Shown piece after piece: positions 28,801-38,800 of a stretch of 64,000 bases of DNA (positions are counted from its first letter, which is position 1; every line of letters starts with the position of its first letter). The position numbers and the translations under genes are program-made. Source of the stretch: Nematostella vectensis (Eukaryota; Cnidaria; Anthozoa; Actiniaria; Edwardsiidae); contig NC_064046.1 in NCBI RefSeq assembly GCF_932526225.1, positions 4,588,001 through 4,652,000 on the forward strand. Direction: 5' to 3'. The notes beneath the pieces are model-generated. The model searched no databases. It was given only the letters and a program-made list of their open reading frames with translations, and had not been told where the DNA came from.

Positions 28801-31271
28801 ATGATGGTGAATCAGGAGATGGTGAATCAGGAGATGGTGAATCAGGAGATGGTGAATCAGGAGATGGTGAATAGGATGATGGTGAATCAGGAGATGGTGA
28901 ATCAGGAGATGGTGAATCAGGAGATGGTGAATAAGATTATGGTGAGTCAGGAGATGGTAATATGGTGAATAAGATGATGGTAATCAGGAGATAATGAATA
29001 AGATGATGGGGATCAGGAGATGGTAAATAAGATGATGATGAATAAGATGATGGTGAATCAAGAGATGGTGAATAAGATGATGGTGAATCAGGAGATGGTG
29101 AATAGGATGATGGTGAATCAGGAGATGGTGAGTCAGGAGATGGTGAACTAAGAGATGGTGAATCAGGAGATGGTGCTATAAAATAATGGTGAATCGGGAG
29201 ATGTTGAATCGGGAGATGGTTAATCAGGAGATGGTGAATAGGATGATGGTGAATCAGGAGATGGTGAATCAGGAGATGGTGAATAGGATGATGGTGAATC
29301 AGGAGATGGTGAATCAGGAGATGGTGAATCAGGAGATGGTGAATAGGATGATGGTGAATCAGGAGATGATGAATAGGATGATGGTGAATCAGGAGATGGT
29401 GAATAGGATGATGGTGAATCAGGAGATGGTGAATAGGATGATGGTGAATCAGGAGATGATGAATAGGATGATGGTGAATCAGGAGATGGTGAATAGGATG
29501 ATGGTTAATCAGGAGATGGTGAATAGGATGATGGTGAATCAGGAGATGGTGAATAAGATTATGGTGAATCAGGAGATGGTGAATAGGATGATGGTGAATC
29601 AGGAGATGGTGAGTCAGAAGATGGTGAATCAGGAGATGGTGAATAGGATGATGGTGAATCAGGAGATGGTGAGTCAGGAGATGTTGAATCGGGAGATGGT
29701 TAATCAGGAGATGGTGAATAGGATGATGGTGAATCAGGAGATGGTGAGTCAGGAGATGGTGAATCAGGAGATGGTGAATAGGATGATGGTGAATCGGGAG
29801 ATGGTGAATCAGGAGATGGTGAATAGGATGATGGTGAATCAGGGGATGGTGAATAGGATGATGGTGAATCAGGAGATGGTGAGTCAGGAGGTGGTATTAC
29901 CAAGATGCGATGATGTACGACTACCTATGCCGCTGGTCCTCACTGTGCATTTATTCTCTTTCTCACCTCTCAGGACCATTCAGCCCTTGTCGCTGTATTT
30001 GCTGATTTCCTTCAAAATTTACAAACACTTTACGACGCTGAATCAAAACAAGGTAAATGTACCTGCAATATATTGCGAACACTCATCAATGATTTCCCGC
30101 CTTTGAGCCGCTTTCTGGCTGCGTCATTCAAACTGTGTTGGAAGTCGTGGGTGAGAGTTTGCACAATGTTGAAAACTGCAGTAAACTCTCTTTACTGCCA
30201 GACTGCTAGCCGTCTCTCCTTTGGCGGAAAGTCCCGTAATTAGATGCGACAGTAAACTCTCTTTACTGCCAGACTGCTAGCCGTCTCTCCTTTGGCGGAA
30301 AGTCCCGTAATTAGATGCGACAGTAAACTCTCTTTACTGCTGGACTGCTAGCCGTCTCTCCTTTGGCGGAAAGTCCCGTAATTAGATGCGACAGTAAACT
30401 CTCTTTACTGCTGGACTGCTAGCCGTCTCTCCTTTGGCGGAAAGTCCCGAAATTAGGCGCGACAAGTGTAAGCGTAAGAGTAAGTGCCGAAGGCGAGAGA
30501 ATTCGCCAAAAGGTTTCTCCGGACTATTCCCGAACGATCACCCATCCTAGAGGGAAACCTGGCCCCCCGAAGGTTTACGGACTACGGAAGCGAAAGGACA
30601 GACAGACTCGCAGGCTATGAACTGCTGATATGACACGGTAGAGCGTGTATGTACTGACTTGGCTCTCTCTGTATTGCTGATATGACACGGTAGAGTGTTT
30701 ATGTCTGATATGACACGGAAGAGCGTTTATGTACTGACTGTGCTGTGTTTCGCAGGTCAGTCTTTGTTTATGGACCAGTTAAGGTGCTGTGGAGGGGCGG
30801 AACGTAGAATAATCTCAAGGTATGCAATAGATGCCCTGGCTCCCAAATGCCGCAGCACCTACAATTATGACCTTACACTATTGTCGTACGAGAAAAATGA
30901 AAAACACATTTCCTGCATGTGCTTCGGGCCTAAAAAAACCCTACATCGTTTGACCCAAAGAAAAAAAAACATAGCATGACACAAATATGCTGCAAACCAG
31001 TGACCATTGAAAAAATACCGCTCAAAACGCATCCCTACCTTTTAAGGGTTAAATGGTCAACCCTTTATATAAACTCTTAAAACTTTCATACTTCGCATAT
31101 GCTTCTCTATGTTTCTGGATCACTAAAGCTATTCTTTATTTTTCTTTTACCTTTCAGTGTGATGGAGTCGCACAATTCTACGACCAGTGGAGTCTGCAAG
31201 TAGCTTCAAACAAGGACTCGATAGCTCATCGCGTGTCGATGATCGATCGTGACGATCACATTGAGAGCTAG
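1823..31271 (+). CDS. Large HEAT/ARM-like repeat protein, 3' part of a multi-exon gene
   Basis: I do not recognise the family. Exons: 1823-1884, 2472-2578, 5086-5214, 5445-5496, 6461-6610, 6868-7044, 7692-7812, 7963-8390, 8467-8656, 9085-9123, 10548-10661, 10820-10958, 12506-12577, 14724-14784, 15027-15099, 15265-15331, 15897-16148, 20869-20946, 21302-21412, 21890-21965, 22494-22563, 22851-22893, 23330-23484, 24272-24325, 24674-24749, 24917-25033, 25615-25759, 26437-26576, 29974-30150, 31158-31271 (TAG stop). All have GT-AG borders and nearly all phases join, giving about 1,190 residues. Amphipathic helical pairs (for example around SLIVSGITDVWSAIRN, AFAAFEEVVKRLC and LRRMGQQLLPLVTETLRW) suggest HEAT/ARM repeats. 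A polar Ser/Pro-rich linker is encoded by 8080-8390. Near the C-terminus is an acidic SDWDSWEDEDE stretch (26540-26576). Two junctions (5496/6461 and 7812/7963) do not keep frame as written, so a microexon, a different site or a sequence error is likely there. The 5' end is missing. A role as a cytosolic scaffold is inference only. Confidence 0.8.
1893..2275 (+). repeat. ACAG-rich simple repeat
   Basis: Degenerate tandem ACAG/CAGACAGA motifs fill the intron just 3' of the exon ending at 1884. The open frames here on both strands are low-complexity shadows. Confidence 0.9.
2750..5057 (+). repeat. Approx. 74-bp tandem repeat interrupted by a foldback element
   Basis: Units containing 'atggtcaaatacatgacaat' followed by 'tagttcctgg' occur at about 2750-2910 and resume at about 4968-5056. 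The foldback element at 2918-4967 sits inside one unit. The repeat therefore predates the insertion and supplies a reference for the empty site. Confidence 0.75.
2918..4967. mobile_element. Foldback-type DNA transposon with nested inverted arrays
   Basis: The termini are perfect inverted repeats: CAGTACCGCTCTCGAACAT at 2918-2936 and its complement at 4949-4967. Each arm then carries a 24-bp-period array of TTCGCGAA palindromes (about 2947-3110 and 4773-4940). Next comes a short homologous spacer, then about five 108-135 bp units containing 'gccgatcgcttgatat'. Left-arm units lie at about 3480-3990 and right-arm units, inverted, at about 4085-4720. A unique centre lies near 4000-4070. The flanks read ...tata/element/tatc..., consistent with a TA duplication. 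No transposase frame is present. The structure resembles foldback (FB-like) elements. The superfamily is undetermined. Confidence 0.85.
7033..7155 (+). repeat. Tandem duplication of an exon-intron boundary
   Basis: Thirty bases spanning the donor of the exon ending at 7044 (7033-7062) recur at 7126-7155 with one mismatch, 93 bp downstream. The second copy keeps the AAG/gtatgt donor (exon end 7137). The intervening 93 bp are open in the exon's frame, so use of the distal donor would add 31 residues. Confidence 0.85.
7195..7290 (-). repeat. Interspersed repeat fragment (family also at 14490, 22571, 42779)
   Basis: The stretch with 'cccaggatttgtcaac', a G run, 'tgcacagtcataggtgt' and 'ggaaaaggatagtattt' is the reverse complement of similar sequence near 14490-14640 and 22571-22712. 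It is a dispersed, degraded family of unknown type. Confidence 0.55.
7287..7541. mobile_element. TTAA-flanked MITE, 255 bp
   Basis: The element starts TTAA-AGCTGCATTGTCACCA at 7287 and ends with the near-perfect inverted copy closing at TTAA 7538-7541. The terminal repeats span about 30 bp with one mismatch. The interior is AT-rich with no coding capacity. The TTAA borders suggest piggyBac- or Kolobok-type mobilisation. Confidence 0.85.
10975..12345 (+). repeat. CATCATGTCACACAACAC minisatellite with higher-order structure
   Basis: Short units of about 15-30 bp (catcatgtcacacaacac and variants) begin some 20 bp after the donor at 10958. A donor-proximal phrase related to 'gaacaattctta', together with an 'acgtaacgtcatgtaattc' segment, recurs at about 11177-11240, 11547-11610 and 11937-12000. 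This gives a higher-order period of about 370-390 bp. The His/Ser/Thr-rich frames are artefacts of the array. Confidence 0.95.
12578..14489 (+). repeat. 60-bp minisatellite, about 31 copies
   Basis: The 60-bp unit contains 'cctaggggtttaagtatta', 'atgtcctgcccaactctg' and 'tctgttttacatacagg'. It is almost perfectly conserved from about 12620 to 14400, with diverged units at both ends. The first degenerate unit starts at the donor of the exon ending at 12577. Because 60 is divisible by three, the minus strand shows a 457-codon repetitive frame. I do not regard it as a gene. On the sense strand each unit carries a pyrimidine stretch followed by CAG. Confidence 0.97.
14490..14640 (+). repeat. Interspersed repeat fragment
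   Basis: This contains 'accccaaaaagtgggtcatt', 'aaggatagtcatatgctatc' and 'gcaaatcctgggtatgtg'. It matches the family at 22571-22712 and the reverse-oriented copy at 7195-7290. No coding capacity is visible. Confidence 0.6.
16175..20850 (+). repeat. 42/43-bp minisatellite, about 110 copies
   Basis: The unit is about 'gaatatccccatgaaaggta' followed by 'gatccacacacaactaacac' (42 or 43 bp). It fills most of the intron between exons ending at 16148 and starting at 20869. Variant units (a one-base insertion, 'tttccatataagg', 'gatttacac', a two-base deletion) occur in ordered sets. About 18020-19075 is repeated at 19500-20550 with a 1476-bp offset. The overlapping minus-strand frames of 60-278 codons are repeat shadows. 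Confidence 0.97.
22571..22712 (+). repeat. Interspersed repeat fragment
   Basis: A second same-orientation member of the family at 14490-14640. It shares 'aaaagtgggttatttct', 'atactatccttttct' and 'gagcaaatccttgg'. It is intronic and non-coding. Confidence 0.6.
23614..23992. mobile_element. MITE with approx. 48-bp terminal inverted repeats
   Basis: The left end (agaccccgtccccatgtatc, followed by an AAACG-rich stretch) and the right end, near 23944-23992, are inverted copies with four or five mismatches over about 48 bp. The interior is rich in GAAAACG motifs and codes for nothing recognisable. The target-site duplication is not clear; TA is possible. Confidence 0.75.
24755..24798 (+). repeat. 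(CCAA)n microsatellite
   Basis: About eleven CCAA repeats begin six bases after the donor of the exon ending at 24749. Confidence 0.95.
25537..25652 (+). repeat. Tandem duplication of a splice acceptor
   Basis: About 50 bp around the acceptor of the exon starting at 25615 (ctgtacag/GAG...TTGGTTGGTCT) are preceded by a diverged copy at 25537-25590 with its own ctgtacag/GAG. This leaves a decoy or former 3' splice site 62 bp upstream. Confidence 0.7.
25869..26344. mobile_element. TA-flanked MITE, 476 bp
   Basis: The termini are inverted: GGCGACTTACACTAAGAAG on the left and the complement of GGCGACTTGCACTAAGAAG on the right. They are flanked by TA at 25867-25868 and 26345-26346, a Tc1/mariner-like target. 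Related internal sequence (for example 'agaatgtcgatcaacca') is present at 43862-44100 in inverse orientation and at 57040-57185. No transposase is encoded. Confidence 0.85.
26725..27510. mobile_element. Probable TIR element with hairpin-rich left end
   Basis: 'gtatatacttggcggggac' near 26829 is inverted relative to 'gttcccgtcgagtatatac' near 27489, with four mismatches. The left flank (26725-26825) contains short hairpins such as gaataattaacaattattc and two 'gctattcgc'-type palindromes. The interior has frames of about 110 codons on both strands with no recognisable domain. The exact borders are uncertain. Confidence 0.5.
27509..29895 (+). repeat. 15-bp minisatellite (ggtgaatcaggagat)
   Basis: Tandem 15-bp units alternate among gaatcaggagatggt, gaataagatgatggt and gaataggatgatggt. 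A longer block (about 28380-28660) recurs at about 29090-29220 with a shared 'ctataaaataatggtgaatc' junction, showing higher-order duplication. The 168-, 114- and 306-codon Met/Val/Asn/Gln-rich frames and their complements are consequences of the 15-bp period. Confidence 0.97.
30180..30463 (+). repeat. 71-bp tandem repeat, four copies
   Basis: Copies start at 30180, 30251, 30322 and 30393. Each begins with a perfect hairpin, CAGTAAA-ctctc-TTTACTG, and continues with 'gctagccgtctctcctttgg' and 'cggaaagtcccgtaattag'. Copies differ at only a few positions. Confidence 0.93.
30622..30740 (+). repeat. Short tandem repeat (tgatatgacacggtagagcg)
   Basis: Three imperfect copies of 'ctgatatgacacggtagagc' followed by 'gttatgtactgac'-like sequence lie close together in the last intron of the HEAT-like gene. 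Confidence 0.7.
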
Positions 31272-32834
31272 CTTATGATAGTCTAGTTTATCATACTGCA
31301 ATGTGAACCAAGCATTGGTCGCAATAGGCCATTCCAGCTATTACTACAACTCATTACAATAGACACCTACCTCAACCTCAGAATGCAGCGCGCGCCTTCT
31401 TTCGCTTGCACCAAATGTGGTAACTTTGTGATCTCTTCTCATAATTTGTCTTCCTTTATTCGTTGAAAAAATGACAACAGCTGGTTGACAAGTCTCTTTA
31501 AAACCCATTTTTAAATCCACCCAAAACATACGTTTTACGTTAAACACACTTCGCCTGGGTGGCAGCGAAAACTTTGATGTCCTCGATAGTCCGCCAGTAA
31601 ATGTCTTGCCATGATGGATTTTGTCGAAAACCGATGAGATGCAGCCTAGTTCCAGGCGTTCTTACCTGGGTTTCTAACCGGGCTTCATGTGGTTAGATTT
31701 ATGACGTCACAGGAAGCTCGTTCCAGACCCTAAGCTGCCTCACTTTCTATCTCCAAGGACAGGAAACCCGTTGAGAACGCCTAGAACTGTGCTGGTTGAG
31801 ATGCATCGTTCACGTAGTTTCCTTGTACGCTCTGTCGTCGTTGCCAAGGCACCCATTGTCGGGATCGACGTTTTTATATTCATCCCTTTGGATGAGTTAC
31901 AGCGCGAGAGAAGTGAATGTTTTCAACGCGTTTTGCGTCACTGTATGTAACTATTGTATCTTGTTATTTATACTTGACATTGTTGCCAAGTCTGGTTTAC
32001 CCTAATAAACTGATTACAACATCAGTTTACATGTTTAGTTTTGTATGCTTATTTCAAATCACTTCTTGGCCGTTTATAAGGGGCAGGGTCAATTGTGTGA
32101 TCGTGCCGTTCTAGTTGGGTCATTGGGCCGCTAATTCCGGGGGGGGGGCAAGGTCGTCCTAGTTCGGGTGGTAGGGCAGTTGGTACGGGGGGATCGGCCG
32201 TCCTTAATCGGATGGTAGGGCCATTGGTACGGGGGGATCGGCCGGGTCATTTTGTAAGGGTGGTATGGACGTTGGATTTGGGAGCGCAGGGTTGTTGGTA
32301 CGGCGATTGCGGTCGTGCTATTCCGGTGGTTAGGGGCGCTAGTATGGGCGGGAGTTTCGTGCTATGGTCGCTGGTACACGTCCCTTTTTTTTATGGGTGG
32401 GGTGGGGTGGGGCAGGGTGTTATAGTACGGGTGGTAGGGTCGGGTAGGTCTTGATCACCTGAATGATAGAGTACAAGTATGTGTTAACACACAGGGGCCA
32501 TTAATCTACCAAGCAAGAGTGTACGCGAAATCGTGCAAAATATGTAGAATATTTTCGCCTTGTCGAATAAATGGAGCGAGGCAAATGCGCTTTAAACGTC
32601 AAAAAAGCACAAATCCTTGTTTTGAGTCTCTTCAGCTTAGAAAAATCGAATCGAGAGCTTCCGTGTTTGGCTGTGGTAGGAACGAAAGAGCGAGCCTGGA
32701 GCTACCGGAAGTGTTCTCTGCATGCAGAAGCCTTCGCTGCACGATACAAGCCAACTGAGCGCTCAGTATGGGGGCAAGAGTAAGGCAAAGAAACGGGTTA
32801 TAAATCCCACGAAAACACTCTGATCTCGCTCAAA
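31272..32834. other. Intergenic region between the HEAT-like gene and VAC14
   Basis: There is no gene. It holds an imperfect inverted repeat at about 31646-31790 (ccaggcgttcttacctgggt against its diverged complement). A possible AATAAA lies near 32003. A G-rich stretch at about 32130-32440 repeats phrases like 'ggtacggggggatcggccg'. The last 300 bp presumably contain the VAC14 promoter; no clear TATA box is seen. Confidence 0.6.
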
Positions 32835-35800
32835 ATGACCGAAAAGGACTATCTTCCTCTCACACAAAATGTAGTAAGAGGACTCAACGATAAATTGTAT
32901 GAAAAAAGGAAAACGGCAGCCCTCGAAGTTGAACGGTGAGTCCCCCAGTGTCATCCGCTGTTCCGTGTTTTTAGAAGATTCATTTGATGTTGAAATTTTG
33001 GGTATATTTCTCGTGCGAACCGTCTCAGCCCTGTTAAAGTTGTTGTTTTCTTTATTGAATGAATACATATTTTAATTGCCGCGAAATTTGAAAGCGCTAG
33101 ATGCAATTGTGTGAGCATAAGTGAACCGGCAACAAGTGCGAACACACATTCTGTCTGTTCTTCAAGATCGTTTCGCTTCTTTTCGCAGCATGGTCAAAGA
33201 GTTTGTCGCGAACAATGAGGTGAAACAAATAAAGAAACTAACTCAAGTCTTGGCCGAGGATTTTGCCGTTTCACATAACAGTCATGCCCGCAAAGGAGGT
33301 TTGATAGGACTAGCGGCCGCTGCGATTGCCTTAGGCAAGGTATGTTACATTAAATTACACTTTCATACAGTACATCGCTCCCTTTGGGACGAACACGTTT
33401 ACGGACATATCGTAGACACTGTGTTATATCTAGTTGTTTTTGGCGTGTCAGATGGGACCGTAGTGACCACTTGTCATACTATAGTTTTCATCTGTGCCTA
33501 TTTATTAATTACTATTTATACTTACACGTTATATTCTACATATTTTGTGGCCAATAACGGTAATAAATTGGGCCAAAATTAAGAACATTCCCGCAGTGTT
33601 TTGACAAGTCAAGATCATCTGCAATTATAATTTATTTTAACCCAATAAGAAAAAAAACAGTTATAGAACAAATATAGTACACAAACTACAAAAAGTGTTG
33701 TTTCATACAATATTTTTATAAGCACTTTCTTTTATAAGAACGTTTAGCCTGAGATGTCACCAAATTCTAAGAACATGCTTAGAACATATCTATGCTCAGA
33801 TAGCAAAAAATATTATTCTTTTGTAAGTATGATAAGTATGAGACATGCGTTGCAGGATTATATTATGATCATAATAACCATAGATATCATTGTTGTTGAT
33901 TATGAGTGTAATTCACTTTCTAATACTTCATATAGTATTATACTTTTATACACTGAAATTTAAGAACTTTTTCAGCCTTTAAAATGTTCGAAAAATAAGA
34001 ACGGCCCAGCCTCAACTGAAAAAATAGATATTCTTTAATAAACACTAACCCATCAAAAACTGCTCAGGAAAAGTTATTTGGGGAGAGTGGAGCACATTTA
34101 AATATATTTTTAAAAGCATTCTACATTTTATTCCCATATCATCTATAAATGGAATCACTGGTGATCCCAGTGTGTAAATGTATGGGGCCACTTCCTGGCC
34201 AAGACATATGGAAAGGATCTTTGTCCAAATATATCACTAAATTTTTTTTCTATGAATTTATATGCTGTTATTGCTCTCACAACTCAGTGACTGTAATAAA
34301 AGGTGTTTACTTCAAAATTCGGTTGTTTTTTGTACAATAAAGCTCTACAAAATCAAATCTACCGAGTGAAAAACTACAACATAAGACAACGAGGAGCCCT
34401 ATCCTCGGGGGGCCCATAAGATAAATAACGGGCCACAGGGGGCCCAAAACAAATAATATTATAACATCTCCCTTCTCAACAAAGTGTTAGGTTAAGTGTT
34501 CAATAAATGTTCTTAACAATGTTCAATAAGTCTTTGTGGTTTTTTGATAACCCTGCCAGATGCTGTGCTCATCGGTGTCGTCTCGTGTTGCCTCTCAGAA
34601 GACTTTGGTGGTGTAGGCGATGCTGTCACATTATTGCTTAACTGTGTGGGGTTGTTGGTACTTTCTGGTGGTAGTTGAGGAATGGCTGGTATAACAAAAG
34701 GACTTGTGCTCATCGATTGATCATTAGGTGTTGAAATGATTTGTCGTCGATTTCTCCTGAAGACACGCCCACGCTCATCTCCTAATAAGTACGATCGGGG
34801 CAATACTTCTGCTTTCCTCCACTCAGCCTCCCGGTTTGGACGGATACGCACCTTATCTCCAACTTGTAAAGGAGGGAGATCATGACTATGACTATCATAA
34901 TACTTTTTTGAAACACTCTGACGATGTTTCAATGTCTTCACAACTTGATTTGGGTCAACAGGCTGAGGCAGTAGCAAACGTCGATGAGTCGGTAGTTGGG
35001 TACGTGTTCTCCTACTCATTAGCAGCTGAGCTGGAGACACACCTAAGTCATCAAAGGGTGTATTCCTGTATTTGAGTAATCCTTCAAAAGGATCTTTGTT
35101 GTCAGCAGCCGCTTTCTTTAAAATCCGTTTTGCGGTCTGAACTGCTTTCTCGGCAGCTCCATTTGATTGTGGATACTCTGGAGAGCTTGTGGTGTGACGG
35201 AAACCCCACTCATCTGCAAACTTTTTGAACTCATGTGAACTATTAAAAAGGTTTCTAGTGTTACTGTACTGGGAGCCATTGTCGCTCAGAACTTCCACCG
35301 GGATCCCAAACCTTGCAAAAATCTTCTTTAAGTTATTGATAACACAATTAGCAGTGGTTTGGCGTAACAACTCAATCTCAAAGTACTTTGAATACAAATC
35401 GGTAACAAGCAAATAGGAATGTCCGGCATATTCAAAGATGTCAGTACTGATCACTTGCCAAGGCAATCCAGGAACCTCACGTGGTAGTAGGGTCTCTCTT
35501 GGCTGTTGGTTTCGGAAGGCATTACATATGGAGCAGGAACTAATCTTGTCTTTGATCTGTGCAGTCATTGAGGGCCAGAAAACATATTCTCTTGCAAAAC
35601 TGAGACTTTTGTTCTCACCCATGTGTGCGCCATGAATTTCTTCTAGCACCTCTGCCCTCAACGATCTCGGGACAATGATTCTGTCTGCTTTGAATAACAA
35701 ACCATCTTCTACGCTAAGTTCCTCTCTAAAACTCCAGTATTCTCTCGCTAGCTCATCAAGTTGATGTTTTTCTGCTGGCCAACCTTTAACGACATATTCC

Positions 35801-38800
35801 ATGACCACTTGAGAGGTAACATCGCAGTTTGATGCTTCCTTGAATTTTTGCAAAGTGCTTGAATCTACACCAAGACTGTCAATTAAGTTGATTCCAATCA
35901 TCTCTTCTGGTTCACTAACTGGTTTAGTGTCACTAACTGGGGCTCTGCTTAAGCAATCTGAGATGAATTGTTTCTTTCCTGGCACATAACGAACATCAAG
36001 GTCATACTTTGTCAGCTTTAACAACATCCTCTGCAATCTCGGTGGTGCTTCATTCAAGGGCTTTTTGAAGATGGCTTCTAGTGGTTTGTGGTCGGTTTCA
36101 ACTACAACACGACGTCCATAAACATAAGTATGGAACTTTTCAGTTCCCCAGACAATTGCCAGAAGCTCTCGCTCGATGTTGGCATACCTTGTCTCAGCAG
36201 GTGATAGTGTTTTTGAGCCAAATGCTACAGGTCTTTCGTCCTGCAGAATCACAGCACCTAATCCCGTGCCACTTGCATCAACATTAAGCACTGTCTCTTT
36301 GGTGTTGTCAAAATAGGCTAAAACTGGCGCTGAGGTAATGACTGCTTTGAGCTTGTCAAATGCATGCTGTTGAGGTGTCTCCCATACGAATGCGGTATCA
36401 TTCCTTGTTAGCTGCGAGATAGGGCCCTGGAGATCAGCTTTATGTTCAATAAATTTATCCAGATAGTTTACAGTTCCTAGGAAACGTAGTATGCCATCTT
36501 TATCGGTCGGGGCAGGCATCTCGTTGATAGCTCTTACCTTTTCAGGATCAGGCTTTAAACCGTCTGCAGTAAATAGGTGTCCAACGTAGCTGACTTCAGG
36601 AACTCGAAGTTTGGCTTTACGTGGATTGAACTTTAGACCTATCTCACGGCTCCTCTTCAATACTGCAATCATCTTGTCATCTAGCTCACATTGATTTCCA
36701 CCATGTATCAAAAAGTCGTCAACGATTATTTCTACTGGTACTCCTGCGAAGAGTCGGTCCATCTCTCGTTGGTAAATCTCGGGCGCGGAACTTATGCCGA
36801 ATGGGAGCCGCAGGAATCTGTATCGACCCCAGGGGGTATTGAAAGTCAGGAGCTTCGAGCTTTCTTCGTCTACTGGTAGTTGCCAAAAACCGCTGCATGC
36901 ATCCAACGTTGAGAATATTTCAGCACCGGTGAGTTTGTTGGCAACCTGTTCCACTGTGGCCATCGGATAATGGGGTCTCTTGAGGGCTCTATTGAGGTCA
37001 CGTGGGTCTATACATATTCTGATGTTGTCTTTGGTTGGTGGGCTTTTCTTTTCTTTGCCTTTTCGTTTATCGATTACTAACATCGAAGAGACCCAAGGGG
37101 TATGTTCTTCTTCTTTAACAATGATCCCATCTTCTTCCATCTCTCTCAGCTTCTGTTGAGTTGGGTCTAACATGGATACTGGGATCTTTCTGGGTGCGTG
37201 TATAACTGGAGTTACTGCAGAGTCTACCTCTAGGTGTACTTTGTTGGGTAACATTCCTGGTTTGTTACTGAAGCAATCAAGGTAATCTTTCAGAACAGGG
37301 TCACTTGTGAGGGTTGTGGTACTTTTGCTTTGTTCTCTGGACAAGTCGATGTTTGATGTTTGTGCTGATGGTGAATCTAGCAATGTGAGATCCATGAACT
37401 GTAGGACTTCAAGATCAAGGCAAGCCTCACAACTTAGTAGTGGGGTGAACTCTCCATCAACTACAAGATATAACAGATCTATCTTTCGATCTTTGTACTG
37501 TGTTGGAAGGCGGACACATCCTTTAGAGTAGATGGGCTTAGTCGCAAGCCAGCCCTTCAAAGGCTGGTGTACACGTTTCAACGGCTTGTTGGTGATGCTC
37601 TTGTACAAGTTGTAGGGGATGACAGTAGCCTCCGCACCCGTGTCTGCTTTCAGTTTGACCTCTTTTCCTGCTATCATGACTTTTATCAGGCTCTTTTTGG
37701 GTTGCTGGTTCTGTAACACGCTTCCGACTTCAATGGATCCAAAGTATGTGTGGGTTTCGTTGCTGTCACTTGAGTCATACTCCTGTTCCACCACATGCAC
37801 TTCTGGATCTTTTTTCTGTTTGTTTTTACACATCTTTGCAAAATGGCCTGTTTTGCTACAAATCTTGCAATTCCTTTTAAAGGCTGGGCATCGTGTTGGG
37901 TGTGCAAATGAATGGCGATATCCACAGAACTTACAAGACGGCTGTTCTTTCTTAACTTGGACTGGTTGCACAGACACTGTTTTACTTGGGACTACTGTCT
38001 GTGGAACAAACTTATACTTCTGCAGCTCAGTCGCCTCATAAGTTCTGCAGTAATCATGCGCGGTTTGTAGGGTAAGGTCTGGCTTTTTCAACAACTCCCC
38101 TCGCAATTCATCGCTGGTTACTCCCCCCACAATACGGTCTCGTATCAATGAATCTCTAAGTGCTCCAAAGTCACAGTTTAATGAAAGCCGTTTTAGCTCA
38201 CTAACAAAGTTGTCAATTCGTTCACCCTCCTTTTGGTTTCTAAGATTGAAGAGCAGTCGCTCATAAATGACATTCTTAGCTCCTCGACAAAGTTCATGGA
38301 ACTTTCGGCACACATCACCATAAGATTCATTACTCTCGCCTGCAGTATACACAAAGTGGCTATACTCTTCAATTGCACTCGGTCCAGCACAGTTAAGTAA
38401 CAAATTAACTTTTAACTTATCTCCCTTGTCGTCCTTTCCTTTTGCAACCAAGTAAATTTCGAACTGCATTAGGAACTTTCTCCAATTTTCTGATGCATTC
38501 GCATCCAACACCAAAGGTCCCGGAGCTCGATGATACATTTCCCCACTTTCGGCCATCGTTTCCTTGTTTTGTCGACTTTTCTTTAACAATTAATATTCTC
38601 CAGTGGTTAACCACTTCTGACACCATGTAATAAAAGGTGTTTACTTCAAAATTCGGTTGTTTTTTGTACAATAAAGCTCTACAAAATCAAATCTACCGAG
38701 TGAAAAACTACAACATAAGACAACGAGGAGCCCTATCCTCGGGGGGCCCATAAGATAAATAAGGGGCCACAGGGGGCCCAAAACAAATAATATTATAACA

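Larger units (their letters stand above)
34292..38800 (-). mobile_element. Full-length Ty3/gypsy LTR retrotransposon in VAC14 intron 2
   Basis: The 4,509-bp element has 175-bp LTRs (34292-34466 and 38626-38800) starting TG and ending CA, with one difference between them. It is flanked by the 5-bp duplication GTGAC (34287-34291 and 38801-38805). Inside the 5' LTR is a primer-binding site, TGGTGTCAGAAGTGG, on the minus strand at 38611-38625, complementary to the 3' end of a leucine tRNA. A polypurine tract (GAGAAGGGAGA) abuts the 3' LTR at 34467-34477. It is antisense to VAC14. Near-identical LTRs and an open gag-pol indicate recent insertion. No env-like frame is present. Confidence 0.97.

Noticed and set aside
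27507-30106. Met/Val/Asn/Gln-rich frames up to 306 codons
   Set aside because: A 15-bp minisatellite keeps frame. The largest frame runs into a real exon (29974) but not in that exon's frame.
33754-33963. Short plus-strand frames in VAC14 intron 2 outside the gypsy element
   Set aside because: AT-rich, short, with no splice context or similarity.
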